From Caenorhabditis remanei (taxonomy: Eukaryota > Nematoda > Chromadorea > Rhabditida > Rhabditidae): DNA of 64,000 nt. The stretch spans positions 186,001 through 250,000 of the forward strand of contig NC_071328.1 of the NCBI RefSeq assembly GCF_010183535.1. Direction: 5' to 3'. Of this stretch, positions 54,421 to 64,000 are shown piece by piece (positions within the stretch are counted from its first letter, which is position 1; each line of letters begins with the position of its first letter). The notes below the pieces were generated by a model. It searched no databases and was not told the origin of the DNA. It was given only the letters and a program-made list of their open reading frames with translations. Made by a program: the position numbers and the translations under genes.

Positions 54421-55800
54421 GAAAATCTTTTTAAAAACTAATTCAAACCAAAAAAGTGTGTGTCACAACTTTTTGTCTTGTTGCCCAAACACACATTACA
54501 CTACTCCCTTCTTCCCCCTTTTGTACACCGACAATGACACCTTCTTGTTCCAATTACTCATAACACCTATATATATTATTTGTCTTTTTCTCCCCCTTCC
54601 AACTACTCCCACCGTAATCCCTTATTACTACTGACGCACAAAAAAATACAAAAATTTGAATTTGAAGGATGATACAAAAAATTGTTCAAAAAATTTGGAG
54701 TTTTTATGCACATAAGCTTCTAAGGTATGACGAAACGGATGATGTGTGAAAGGTATAGTGCAAAAACGCCATAGAGCGCAAAAACATTTTTAAACTTTTA
54801 AACCCCTGAAAATCCTTTAAAAACACCTATAAAACCCCTAAAAACCTTTAAACCTTTAAAAAACTTAAATTCTTAAATCCTTAAAAATCCTAAAAATCCT
54901 CAAAATCTTTAAACCTTTAAAAAATCCGTCGCGCGCCAAAAAAAACCTCACAAAGAAGACGTCGACGATGGAATGCTTGTTCTCTCCCCCTCTAATACAC
55001 GACAATTCTTCCGCTCCTCCCACTTTTCTTCTTCTCACTACCTTTTTTTGGCTGTTTCTTCTTCACAGTCCCCCCCCCCCCTCTCACACTTCTCAACAGA
55101 GTGACCTTTCTTCCGTCGGGGGATCGGTGGCGGCGCATGCGCAATACATGACAAAAATTTGACGAAATAGTGGCGCGGACACCGATATATGAGAAGGGGG
55201 GAGTAATGGGGATGGGAAAAAAAGAGAGATACCGAAAAAGAAAAAGAAGGCGAACAATTTGTAAATCATGACACGAAAATTTATGTGTGATATGGGTTCG
55301 ATGGGTTCTCATTCTCAAAAAGTACAAATGGCCTAGTAAGATTTCTAGGCCGTCTAGTTTATGACCTGGGTGGCCTAACTTTTCCTCGGCCACCATCTCC
55401 TGCCCAAACCAATTAGGTAGTAGTGGTACAATATCTAATCTGTCAATACAAACTAACTAATTCGAATAATTCAATTAGAGAGAGAGAGAGAGAGAGACCA
55501 AAATTAGTTTGAGTTAAGAAATGTCAATTCCTTGAAAAAACACGACATCGAGAAAGAAGAAGAGAAATTACACTTTTTGGGCGGTTTTTGACAAGAAATG
55601 TGGTGACAAGTGGGGGAGAATGAGAAGAGACAATGTTTTGATGGGGAAAAAAGAAAAATGAGAGAAGAAGGAGGAGTTAATGGAAAAAATTGAATTGGTG
55701 GTAGAAGAAGAATTTAATTGAATTTTAAATTTTGGCCGCAGTATAGAGTTTTTGCAGAAAAAAAGGACTAGAAGCAACAAGAAAGAAAGGTTTTCGAGAA
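54421..55800. other. Gene-poor region, part 3
   Basis: No gene. 54775-54935 is a run of short near-tandem CCTTTAAA/CCTAAAAA units. 54960-55190 is more GC-rich, with a GGCGGCGCATGCGCAATAC segment and a poly-C tract at about 55070-55081. A (GA)n tract lies at 55478-55496. Confidence 0.45.
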
Positions 55801-56465
55801 TTTGAAAAAAAAGTTCGAAAGTTCACCATGACGACAAATTGCACAAATTTGACTGAAAAATGAGAAACGTTTGGATGAGTTCACAATGACGGTGAGAAAA
55901 AAGGTCTAGAGAAGGAAACGTTTTGAAAAAAGCTTAAAAATCTCAAAAATCTCAAAAATTCAAAAGTTCACCTTGACGACAAATTGCACAAAATTTTGAT
56001 TTGAGAAAAAATCAGTTTAATAAAGTGCGAGAATTCACAATGACGGTAAGAAATGGTCTAGAGACAGGAAGGTTTTGAAAAAAGCGCAAAAAGCTCTGAA
56101 AATTTGAAAATTCGCAAGTTCACCTTGACGACAAATTGGACTAATATTCGATTTGAGGAAAAAAAACAATTTAATAAATTGCGAAATTTCACAATGACAG
56201 TAAGAAAAAAGCAAAAGCTGTATAAGCTCAAAAATCTCAAAAATTTGAAAATTCGGAAGTTCACCATTGCGAGAAAACGCACAGATTTTTGAAACTTAGG
56301 AAAACTAGAAAAAAATCTCTATGAAAAAACGCACAGATTGGCCATAGAACGAGAAAATTCGAGAAATTGTAGAATTAAACAAAATTGAGGCAAATATATC
56401 AGCAATATATAATAATGCATTCAAAAGTTCACCATGATGAGAAAATGCACAAAACTTTAAAAAAT
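55800..56465 (+). repeat. TTCACC...TGCACA repeat cluster, second block
   Basis: Further variants at about 55821, 55879, 55966, 56033, 56118, 56188, 56258 and 56429, alternating two forms: GTTCACC(A/T)TGACGA followed by AAA(T/A)TGCACA, and TTCACAATGACGGTAAG/TGAG. The alternation with a period of roughly 65-90 bp looks like a decayed tandem array. Confidence 0.7.
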
Positions 56466-57000
56466 TCAAAAAACCCCGCCAAAACTCATTCAAATTTCAC
56501 TTCAATAAAACACCTAATGGGTATACTCAAGACATCAAACTATTTTTTTTTGTTCAAAATCTAAGAGAGAGAGACGCGGGAAATGATGATGATGCGACAC
56601 CAGTGTCGACCAACCGGAGAAAAAGAAGACACCGACACCAGGCGACGGGTCGGTAACGGTGTGGAAAAAAAGAAAGAGATGGGAAGTGGGGGGTCAAAGG
56701 GCTGAGGGGAGAAGATAATCGGATGTGCGTATAGAAGGAGAGAGTGTGTTCGTCTCTCTTCCTCAGTCACTCGAGAACAAAAAGACAATATATAATGGTT
56801 TGGGAGATGGAAGAGAGACGAGTCGAGCGCAAGCTGTGCGCGCAAAGTGGTATAAAAGAGTAGTAAGTGAGAGGAATTGGTAAAGAGGGGAAACATAAAC
56901 ATGGGAGGAGGAGGAAGAGGAACATATCGGAAGAGAGGAGGACACGGTTGATTGCGTTGTTAATGAGCATGGCTCGAGGGGATAGGGGCTTCTTCCGGTT
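56466..57000. other. Gene-poor region, part 4
   Basis: Purine-rich plus strand with GGAGGAGGAGG tracts. A TATAAAAG motif at about 56851 is followed only by a 16-codon Gly/Arg ORF, so I do not call a promoter. Confidence 0.35.
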
Positions 57001-57495
57001 TGTAACTGAGAGATATCAGAAGGTGTCAGAGGTATGCTAACTTGTGATAAAGATAAAAAGATAAAGTGGTAAAACGTTCGAAAGGGTGAAAAGTCGAAAA
57101 TCTAGTAAAAAGAAAATCGTAAAAAGTTGAAGTTAAAGGCAAAATCTTTTTTTTAATACTTAAGGCTCCTTCCGGTTTGTAACCGATATCAGATTGATAT
57201 CTGCTAGATAATTGCTTATTGGTGATAAAGATAAAGATACAAAGGGGTAAAACGTTCAAAATGGTGAAAAGTCAAAATTCTTGCTGAATGACTAAAGGAG
57301 ATTGTAAAAAGTTGAAGTTAAAGACAAACTCAAGTTTTCTGACTCAATAATTCGTTTCGAAACTCATTCTTTGACAAAAACTTCACGAAAACGGCGATTG
57401 GGAACGTTTAAAAGTAGGTAAAACGTTGAAAAGGGTGAAAAATCAAAGTTCTTGCGGAATGACTAAAGAAAATAGTAAGAAGTTAAAATTAAAGA
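57000..57495 (+). repeat. Degenerate tandem repeat, three units
   Basis: Units at about 56990-57150, 57165-57335 and 57385-57495 share CTTCCGGTTTGTAAC (first two), GTGATAAAGATAAA (first two), GTAAAACGTT, GGGTGAAAA(G/A)TC and AAAAGTTGAAGTTAAAG. The third unit lacks the 5' part. Confidence 0.65.
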
Positions 57496-60400
57496 TTTTC
57501 AAAAATAATTTTTCTACAAAAAGTCAAAATTATCACTAAAACACCATTTAGGAGAAATTATAGCTCACATACATTACATTGACAAACGAGGTGGAGTATT
57601 AAATGGAGTAGGTGTCAAATTTGTGATAATTAGATATCGAGATAAGGTAATAAGCGTTAAGCGACGTTTTTATATGGTTTTTATAATACACGATGAAAAA
57701 AGGAAGGGATTCTAAAAATAACAAAATACTTGGAACATTTGAAAATAATTAGCTTTCAGGGCTTTTCAAAGTATCAGATGTTAATAAGGTTCAAAACATT
57801 GCAATTTGAAAAAAAAGTTTAAGCTGTTCAGAAAATTTCGAAAAATTTTAAATTTTAAATCTGGCAATCAAATAATTTTCAATGATACAAAACTCACGAA
57901 AAACTAAAAATTGTTCAATGTTTGCAAAAATGTTAGTCAAAACAATTTTAAAACCCATAAGAAGTGAAAATTGACGAAATTGGTGTCTTTCCGAAACTTC
58001 TATAATTCAAACCACTGCAAAATGTTTTGCCTTTAAAACTCCCCCAGAAATTTATATTTATCTAAATAATTAACTAATTAAAAATTAAATTTTCAAGCAC
58101 ACCCTCAAAACCTTTGCTCTAACCCCCTCAATTCTCCTTCCGTCAAAAAAGAAAAGAAAACGGGATATCGAAATGGGAGGAAATGGAAAGAAAAGATGTA
58201 ATTTGCATTTAAAATTTCGAAATAAAACAGCGGAAAATGTGTGTGTGTGTCCGTCGAAAGTCATCTCAAGGGGCCCCGTTATATGAACATGACATGGATA
58301 ATCTCTCTCAGTATGTCAACCAGATGTCGGGTGTCCTCATCCGAGGCTCCGAGTCGCTGGCGCGCCGGCGGCGCGCGGAAGAAGTGTAGAAACACTTGAA
58401 TGACACCCCGCCGTGAACGGTAGATGGAAAAAAGAAAAAAAGAAGACGTCGAAGGACACAGAGAAAGAGGAAGGCGCATCATCATATTGGTTGACCAGCC
58501 GGGAGAAAGAAAAAAAGAAGAAAAAAAGGAAGGGTGATGAAGAAAAGAAGATGAGGAGACTAAGAAGAGGAGTAACTCGACCTCCTTCTCCTTCTCCTTC
58601 ATAGCTACTACTGGCTACCCAAGACAGAGGACATGTGTCAAGTTTGCCAACCACAATGTTTGGTCGGAGGAGGCCCCCTGTGTGTGTGTGCCGATTGTTG
58701 AGTGCTTGTGTCTGTGTATCAAGATTGACACCGGGGCCTCTCGGAAGAAGAAGAAAGCGAGGAGGAGGCACACAATTTGAGAAAAAAGGAGGAGACTTCG
58801 TTTCGAACAATTTGATTTTGAACCCTTTGTGTGTGTGTGCAAGTGTGTAAGAGCCGTGTTATTCAAGTGGTCTTCGTGGCTACTAGGTGGTTTTTTGAGA
58901 AGTGGAGAGAAGTAACATGGTTACTGAAATATCCGGAGAATTATCAATGTTCATGGGCTCGAACCCCTAAATTTAGACACTACAGTATCACCTAAATTAG
59001 GTCTCAGTTAAAAACTTGCAAACTTTGAGGCCCGAATGATTTTACAGAAAACTTGTTAACTGCAAAATTCCAGACGCTCATTTTTCTAAAAACTAACAAT
59101 TTCTGACTGAACCTCAAAAATTTCAAATTTTCAATATTTTTTCAAAATTATTATAAAACCGTCAGCAATTGTTCCCGATCTGCCTAACATTCCTACAGTA
59201 TCCCATAAATCATGCATACCAACAAACGGAGTGGAGTGCAACACCGTAATCCTGTGTCCCCTCTCACGCAATCTCCTTGTAAATCGACACAGGTCAATGT
59301 TACGTAATCTTCCATCGGCACCGCAAAAAGGTGACATAAGGTTTTCCCCCGTAATTAGTAGTACTGTATCTCCTCCCTTTAAACGGGTGTCGAATTGACA
59401 CAGGTGTCTGTGCCTCCTCCGTACCTACTTAAGACATATGAGGGAGGTCAAAATGAGAAGAAGAAGAAGACGACGACATGATGAGCCAGAAGTGGCGGAA
59501 GAAATGAAATATGATCGGGGTGGGGGCCTTTCGTCTCCGGGGAGAGGATAGTCATAAGGTCATCAGATGTACATATAGATTATATTATATCGGCGGGAGG
59601 GGAAGGGTGTTTGTGTGTGTGTGTGAACAAAGATAATATCTTCTCGAGTTGTCATAACGGAACGAGAGGAATGAGATGGGTTAGATTAGCGGGTAGACGG
59701 GGAAGTGTGGACCACATTAACACGTTGTTGTTTTGACACCTCAAGGGGACAAACCGGAAGAAAAAGGGGGGGGGGTACTAAAATAGGTAAGAAGTTGCAA
59801 TTGATATTGGGGAAGGTTTTGAGCTAATACTAACTAGGGAAGGCCACCTAGTGACGGGACGTAACCTCTCGGTATTATAACTGGGGTCATTCGTTACAGT
59901 TCTGAAAGGAACCATGATGGCTTGGTTGTATGGCTATAAAAACACCAGAAATTCCCAAAAAATTTAGTAACAATAACAATTTTTGAATGAAAAAGAGCCG
60001 AGACTGATCTAGATAAGGTTTTTGATTGAAAATCACCAGAAATTAGGTATCTAGATAAGACCCAATTGTAATTTCTCCAGGTTCTTAGAGACATTTTTGA
60101 AATTTTAAAACAAATTTGAGATCCTTATACATATCTTCCAGAAATTTGAGTTTTTTCGCTTAAATAGAGGAATATTAGATGCCACAAAAGGCTGAAAAGC
60201 TACAACTTGTCCACAATAACAAAAAACAAGGCAAGCTATTAAAAGCTACAAAAATAAAGGCCTAATCTTGACCTACTTGTTTGAATAAAGAAATTTATAA
60301 GGATATCGTGGCAAGGCTTTAAAATTTGTGGAAATCTGACGGTATTACAAAGTTTCTGAAATGAGCAATTATTAGTCTCACAGCCAATGACCCATATCCC

Positions 60401-60975
60401 TAATATCTTCCCCTCTGGTCACAACAATATGGCACCCTCTTCTCTTGACCGCGCAAGTATAGAAGAACATAAAGGAAATGAGAGGGAGAAAGAGCATCTT
60501 GTTCTCTTCGAGTGAATACCAATTTATGACCCCTCAGGCCCCGCGATAATAGGCTTCTCCTTCTTGTTCCCCTTTCACCATTAACCAGATGAATGTGTTG
60601 TTTCTTCCCTCCATCCAGAAGACGTTCAAACAGAGGATCATGTTTCCACATCTAAGTTACGCAAGTCGCGGAATCACTTTTTGATTTACTCTACGGTACC
60701 AAGATTATTATGATGTGCAGGTGCAACACAATAGAAAGAGGAAACGGACAGATTATAATCCGTTATTGGCGGACGGAGGAGAAGGGGGGTGAAGTACCTG
60801 AACAGACAATATTTGCACATTGAGAGAAGAGTCCCTCAGTAGGGGGAGAGAAAGAGCAAACCGTCATATATGTAAATCTGAGTAAATAGATCGGAGGAAG
60901 AAGGAAACGGCGGCTTTTTGAGTGTTGCTACTCACCTTTGGCGGTATTAAGATGGGTCAAAAGTCGGGAGATGAG
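57496..60975. other. Gene-poor region, part 5
   Basis: No gene recognised. Content: A/T-rich 57500-58130; a GCGCGCCGGCGGCGCGC patch at about 58360-58377; Glu/Lys-biased purine tracts (58420-58600); GTGTGT tracts (58680-58850, 59610); a poly-G tract at about 59767-59776; and a fragment of the GAGATATG family (about 60190-60285). Confidence 0.4.
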
Positions 60976-61220
60976 AAGCTCATGGCCTAGAAAGCGGAGG
61001 CTTCAAAAAGTTAGGCCAAGATAATCAAATAGAGCTTAAGCCTATGTTTTAGGCTTCCGGCAACGTCAAATGTAAGTAAAGCCTAGAAAATGGCTTAGAA
61101 ATGGCCTAGGTCCTGAGAATGGCCTAGAAAGCGGAGGATTCAAAAAGTTAGGCCAAGGTATGGAGTTTAAGCCTATGCCTTAGGCTTCCGACAACGTGAA
61201 ATGTGCGTGGCCTAGAAAAA
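60976..61220 (+). repeat. Direct repeat with GGCCTAGAAAGCGGAGG
   Basis: Two units (about 60982-61085 and 61122-61215) share GGCCTAGAAAGCGGAGG, TTCAAAAAGTTAGGCCAAG, GTTTAAGCCTATG-like sequence, TTAGGCTTCCG and CAACGT(C/G)AAATGT. Related in motif to the CTAGGCC repeats at 51-52 kb. Confidence 0.7.
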
Positions 61221-64000
61221 ACTTAAGTTTCTGAATAAAACTTCTGCTAAGTTTCTGATAGGTAGTTTTTTGATTTCCGGAGCAGGAACGGGCAAATAAT
61301 ATCTTTGCTTTGATGGCCTAAGCTACGGAACTTTATAAAAGACTAATTTGTCGAAAATTATAAAAAATACCTATAATTACAAGTTTTGCAGCATGTTAGA
61401 ATTATCTGAGCTATATGACACAGTCCACGTTTAAGACCATTCAAACATGCCAATTTCTTCAGTCACCTGCTATACCCGAAGCCATACAAACATATTATTA
61501 TTACAAACGAACACTCTTTCTACTCTATGGGGCGGTGTTTCCTTAGTCTCCATCAGCAGGTGTGTGCCTAAGGATAATCTGAGCCTCATAATAATTAGGC
61601 GCTCGGGGGTTACTCAAGTGGTGTACGTGACGTCACAAATAGAGTCTATCTGTGAATCAAAAGTTCCGGATGTCCACTCCTTATTAGTTTTCCTACTTAT
61701 TTGCCCTCCCTCATGATTAGCCGCGTTCAAATTTATGCATACTTCCCCCTCCCCTTCAACCATCTAATTACAATGTGTCTCCGAGTCATAATAGACGAAG
61801 ATTGCCTTCGTTTTTCTTGACACCTTCTCTTAGAATGACCCCGGAGGAGAAGAATAAGACATATGTCAATGAGTGAATACGCAATGAGGGGATGATTTGA
61901 ACATGTGTGTGTGCGCGAAGGGAAGAGAGAGCACAATGACAATTAGGAATTGGATGGGGAGGAGGGGATCGGGTGGCTAATAAAGAAAACGAAGAACAGA
62001 AGGGAGAGGCAATCTGTTGGTTACAAATGGGGGGAAGATGGGAGCACTAAAGATATTAATGGCGCAGATTGTGCAGAAACTAAGGAAGTTTGGTTAGAAA
62101 AACAAAATTGAGTTCTTTGACCAAAATTTTGTCAGTGTAAAATTGTTTAAATTTAGTAATTGGTTACACTTACAAAAAAATATAAGCTAATCATGTTTCA
62201 GCCAGCCGCCCTTCTCGCTTCTTTTAACTTTTTGTTTTTTTTTTGACAGGAGCTCCAAACTTGGGATTTTTTAACGAAAAGGTAGTCACAGTAGGTGTTT
62301 ACAGTGACCATAATTTTTGCCAGTGTAAAATTGCTCAAACTTGGTTATCACGGCGGCAAGATGGTTACACTGACACCAACGAGTTTGATATCTGTTCGGA
62401 AGTGATAAACTGTGATGGTAATAATTCGAAAGCCTGCGTCATGCTGACTCCAAATAGTTAAACTTCTTCGCCATAACTGTGAGATACAACACTTTGAAAG
62501 TTTGAGCGCCAAACTCAATATTTCGAATTAAATCGTAAATTAAAACCCAAATTCCATGGCTCGTAGCCCCAACTGCAAAACTAAACAGTGGTTTGAAGGT
62601 TTAACTGACAACTTATATTTAATATAAAGCTTGTTTTCTTCTGATTTCGAAAAGTATAACTTCAATCTCACTAGCTATCAAACATCGTGACACTTGGAAC
62701 TCTAGGGAGTTGTTATTGAACATAGTGCTTAATTTTGCTTGACGACATTTTTTGAAGCGTTTTAAGAATGGCTCAAGTCCTTTCTATTTAAATTATTTTC
62801 TCAAATTCAAATTTCACTATTGTTGGTGGTCCATTCTACATTGTGATGTGCTAGCGGAGTGGCGCGGCGAGTCAAAACATAATGCAATTCATATTGAAAT
62901 ATGAGACATTTGAGAAGAGAAAGTGTAAGAAGTGATTCGGAAGGGAGGGGGAGTGAAATATGAATCTAAGATGTCTGCTTAACAAAGGACCTAGAGTTCT
63001 ACTTTCTGGAAACCTAAGTGATCTCTTTTTGCAAGGAACAACAGAAAAAAAAAACGAAAAAATAAAGAGAGGAGCACACTTGGAGCTTGAGTGATATATC
63101 GATGTTGGCGGATAGAGGAGATTTGACCCCGAAGAACAAGATGGAAGACTAATCATCGGGAGACCCATGGGGGAAATGGAAGAAAGAGTTATGGGGTGAT
63201 GTGGAAAACCGATGAATTAGTAAGAAAAAGAGCACAAATGTATAAGCGTTTAGAAGATTCTTAATAGCAAAATAAAATCTGAATCGAATCTACTAAAATG
63301 AATGTTCCGAGCAACTGTAACAAGAGAACCTTTAAAAAAAATAAGAATAGTTTAAAGTTTGTGACTGTTACCGATCTGAAATCAGGCAGTTTTAGAATGA
63401 CGGAGGGAGTTATAGGACGTGATCTATATCATTGGAAAGCCGAAAAAGCGCTGATTCCGAATATATAATTAGTTTTTGCCCTCAAAGTCTGGTATTTGAG
63501 GAAAACAAGGTTAAAGTTCAGAAAAATAGAAAATATCGGTGTAGGAAAAATGATGTAGCAAAAAGTATGGAGCAGAAAATTAGTGACTATCCATGACCCA
63601 TGAAGATGTCAAAACAGAATTTTCAGCCCGATTTTCACTAAAATAATGTGAAAAGTCATCTAAGCGCATGAAGTGAGACCTACACCAAAACATCCTCTAC
63701 TCCTAGTCATCATCATCATTACCTTCCCCATTCCACCTCATTTCGAATCGATTCATATCGTTATTCCTTCCACACCGGAGGTAACTTTATGTGTCCCCTC
63801 TTCCGTCCGAAACCCAATTTATTTTAATATCCATGTGTTTTTGTGTGAAATGCGTTCGTCGCCCCGTCTATTGCCTAACGCATATAATAATTATATAGGA
63901 AAATGGGTCCGGTGGAGCGCGTTTTATGAAAAACAGAAACAGTTATAGTTGAAAATTCTAGGCAGCTGAATAGAGCTAAATGCACAAAAATGTATTATAT
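61221..64000. other. Gene-poor region, part 6
   Basis: No supported gene. A partial direct repeat joins about 62118-62165 and 62305-62380 (TTTTGTCAGTGTAAAATTG / TTTTGCCAGTGTAAAATTG, then GGTTACACT). The ORF at 62243-62461 sits on the second unit and is probably spurious. The window may end inside a long intron or upstream region of a gene outside it. Confidence 0.4.

Noticed and set aside
56851..56938. TATAAAAG followed by an ATG
   Set aside because: The ORF is 16 codons of Gly/Arg from a GGA repeat; no evidence for a promoter.
58950..58972. GGGCTCGAACCCC, resembling a tRNA T-arm
   Set aside because: No acceptor stem, D-arm or anticodon arm could be placed around it on either strand.
60400..60651. 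83-codon minus-strand ORF with many charged residues
   Set aside because: No family resemblance and no splice or start context; isolated in repeat-rich DNA.
62243..62461. 72-codon ORF preceded by a T-rich DNA tract and GACAG
   Set aside because: Looks at first like an exon after an acceptor, but it overlaps a direct repeat of 62118-62165, so the frame is probably accidental.
1..64000. CRISPR array, rRNA or bacterial features
   Set aside because: Nothing of this kind was seen; the splice structure and proteins are those of a nematode nuclear genome.

Overview
The window is nuclear DNA from a Caenorhabditis nematode that is probably not C. elegans. Introns are mostly short (about 45-60 bp) with T-rich TTTTCAG acceptors. 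The proteins are nematode-typical (SPK domain, LRON-type LRR receptor). The gene at 32366-34158 encodes an almost C. elegans-like GLD-1 with scattered substitutions. The gene set (RLBP-1, LRON-9, VTA1, GLD-1, MRT-1, GNA, ETFA, LSY-22) matches, from memory, the T23G11/F39H2/F27D4 neighbourhood of C. elegans chromosome I. The species call is inference. All exon models were assembled by hand from splice sites and checked for continuous reading frame, without transcript data.

Layout. 0.97-8.3 kb holds three minus-strand genes: a two-SPK-domain protein, a two-domain glucosamine-6-phosphate N-acetyltransferase (copy A), and a GPALPP-motif protein. 8.9-11.4 kb is a golgin-84 homologue on plus. 12.7-15.9 kb is VTA1 on plus, with an Atg14/EPG-8-like coding unit inside its first intron. 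17.9-29.9 kb is the RhoGAP/Ral-binding gene rlbp-1 on plus; its 8.4-kb fifth intron holds the whole LRR receptor gene lron-9 on the opposite strand. Then on plus come a C9orf78/TLS1-like gene (30.5-31.7 kb), gld-1 (32.4-34.2 kb), mrt-1 (35.1-38.5 kb), the second acetyltransferase (copy B, 38.9-40.4 kb) and a 55-residue ORF. A small minus gene of unknown function (40.9-41.5 kb), ETFA on plus (42.8-45.2 kb) and lsy-22 on minus (46.1-48.0 kb) complete the gene-dense part. From about 48.8 kb to the end there is no convincing gene: 15 kb of low-complexity, repeat-rich DNA that is either a long regulatory region or part of a very long intron.

Most striking points. (1) The acetyltransferase gene is duplicated in inverted orientation 33 kb apart. 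Copy A carries a 142-bp hairpin transposon, with a TA target duplication, inside exon 1, and the element keeps the frame open by adding 48 codons. (2) VTA1 and the Atg14-like protein share one locus, their exons can be joined in frame, and a poly(A) signal lies inside the host intron. (3) MRT-1 keeps several metallo-beta-lactamase/SNM1 motifs but has a changed HxHxDH motif. (4) TA-flanked foldback elements litter the introns, including a 417-bp near-perfect palindrome upstream of ETFA. (5) The gene-poor end contains an unusual dispersed array of a GTTCACC...TGCACA repeat.
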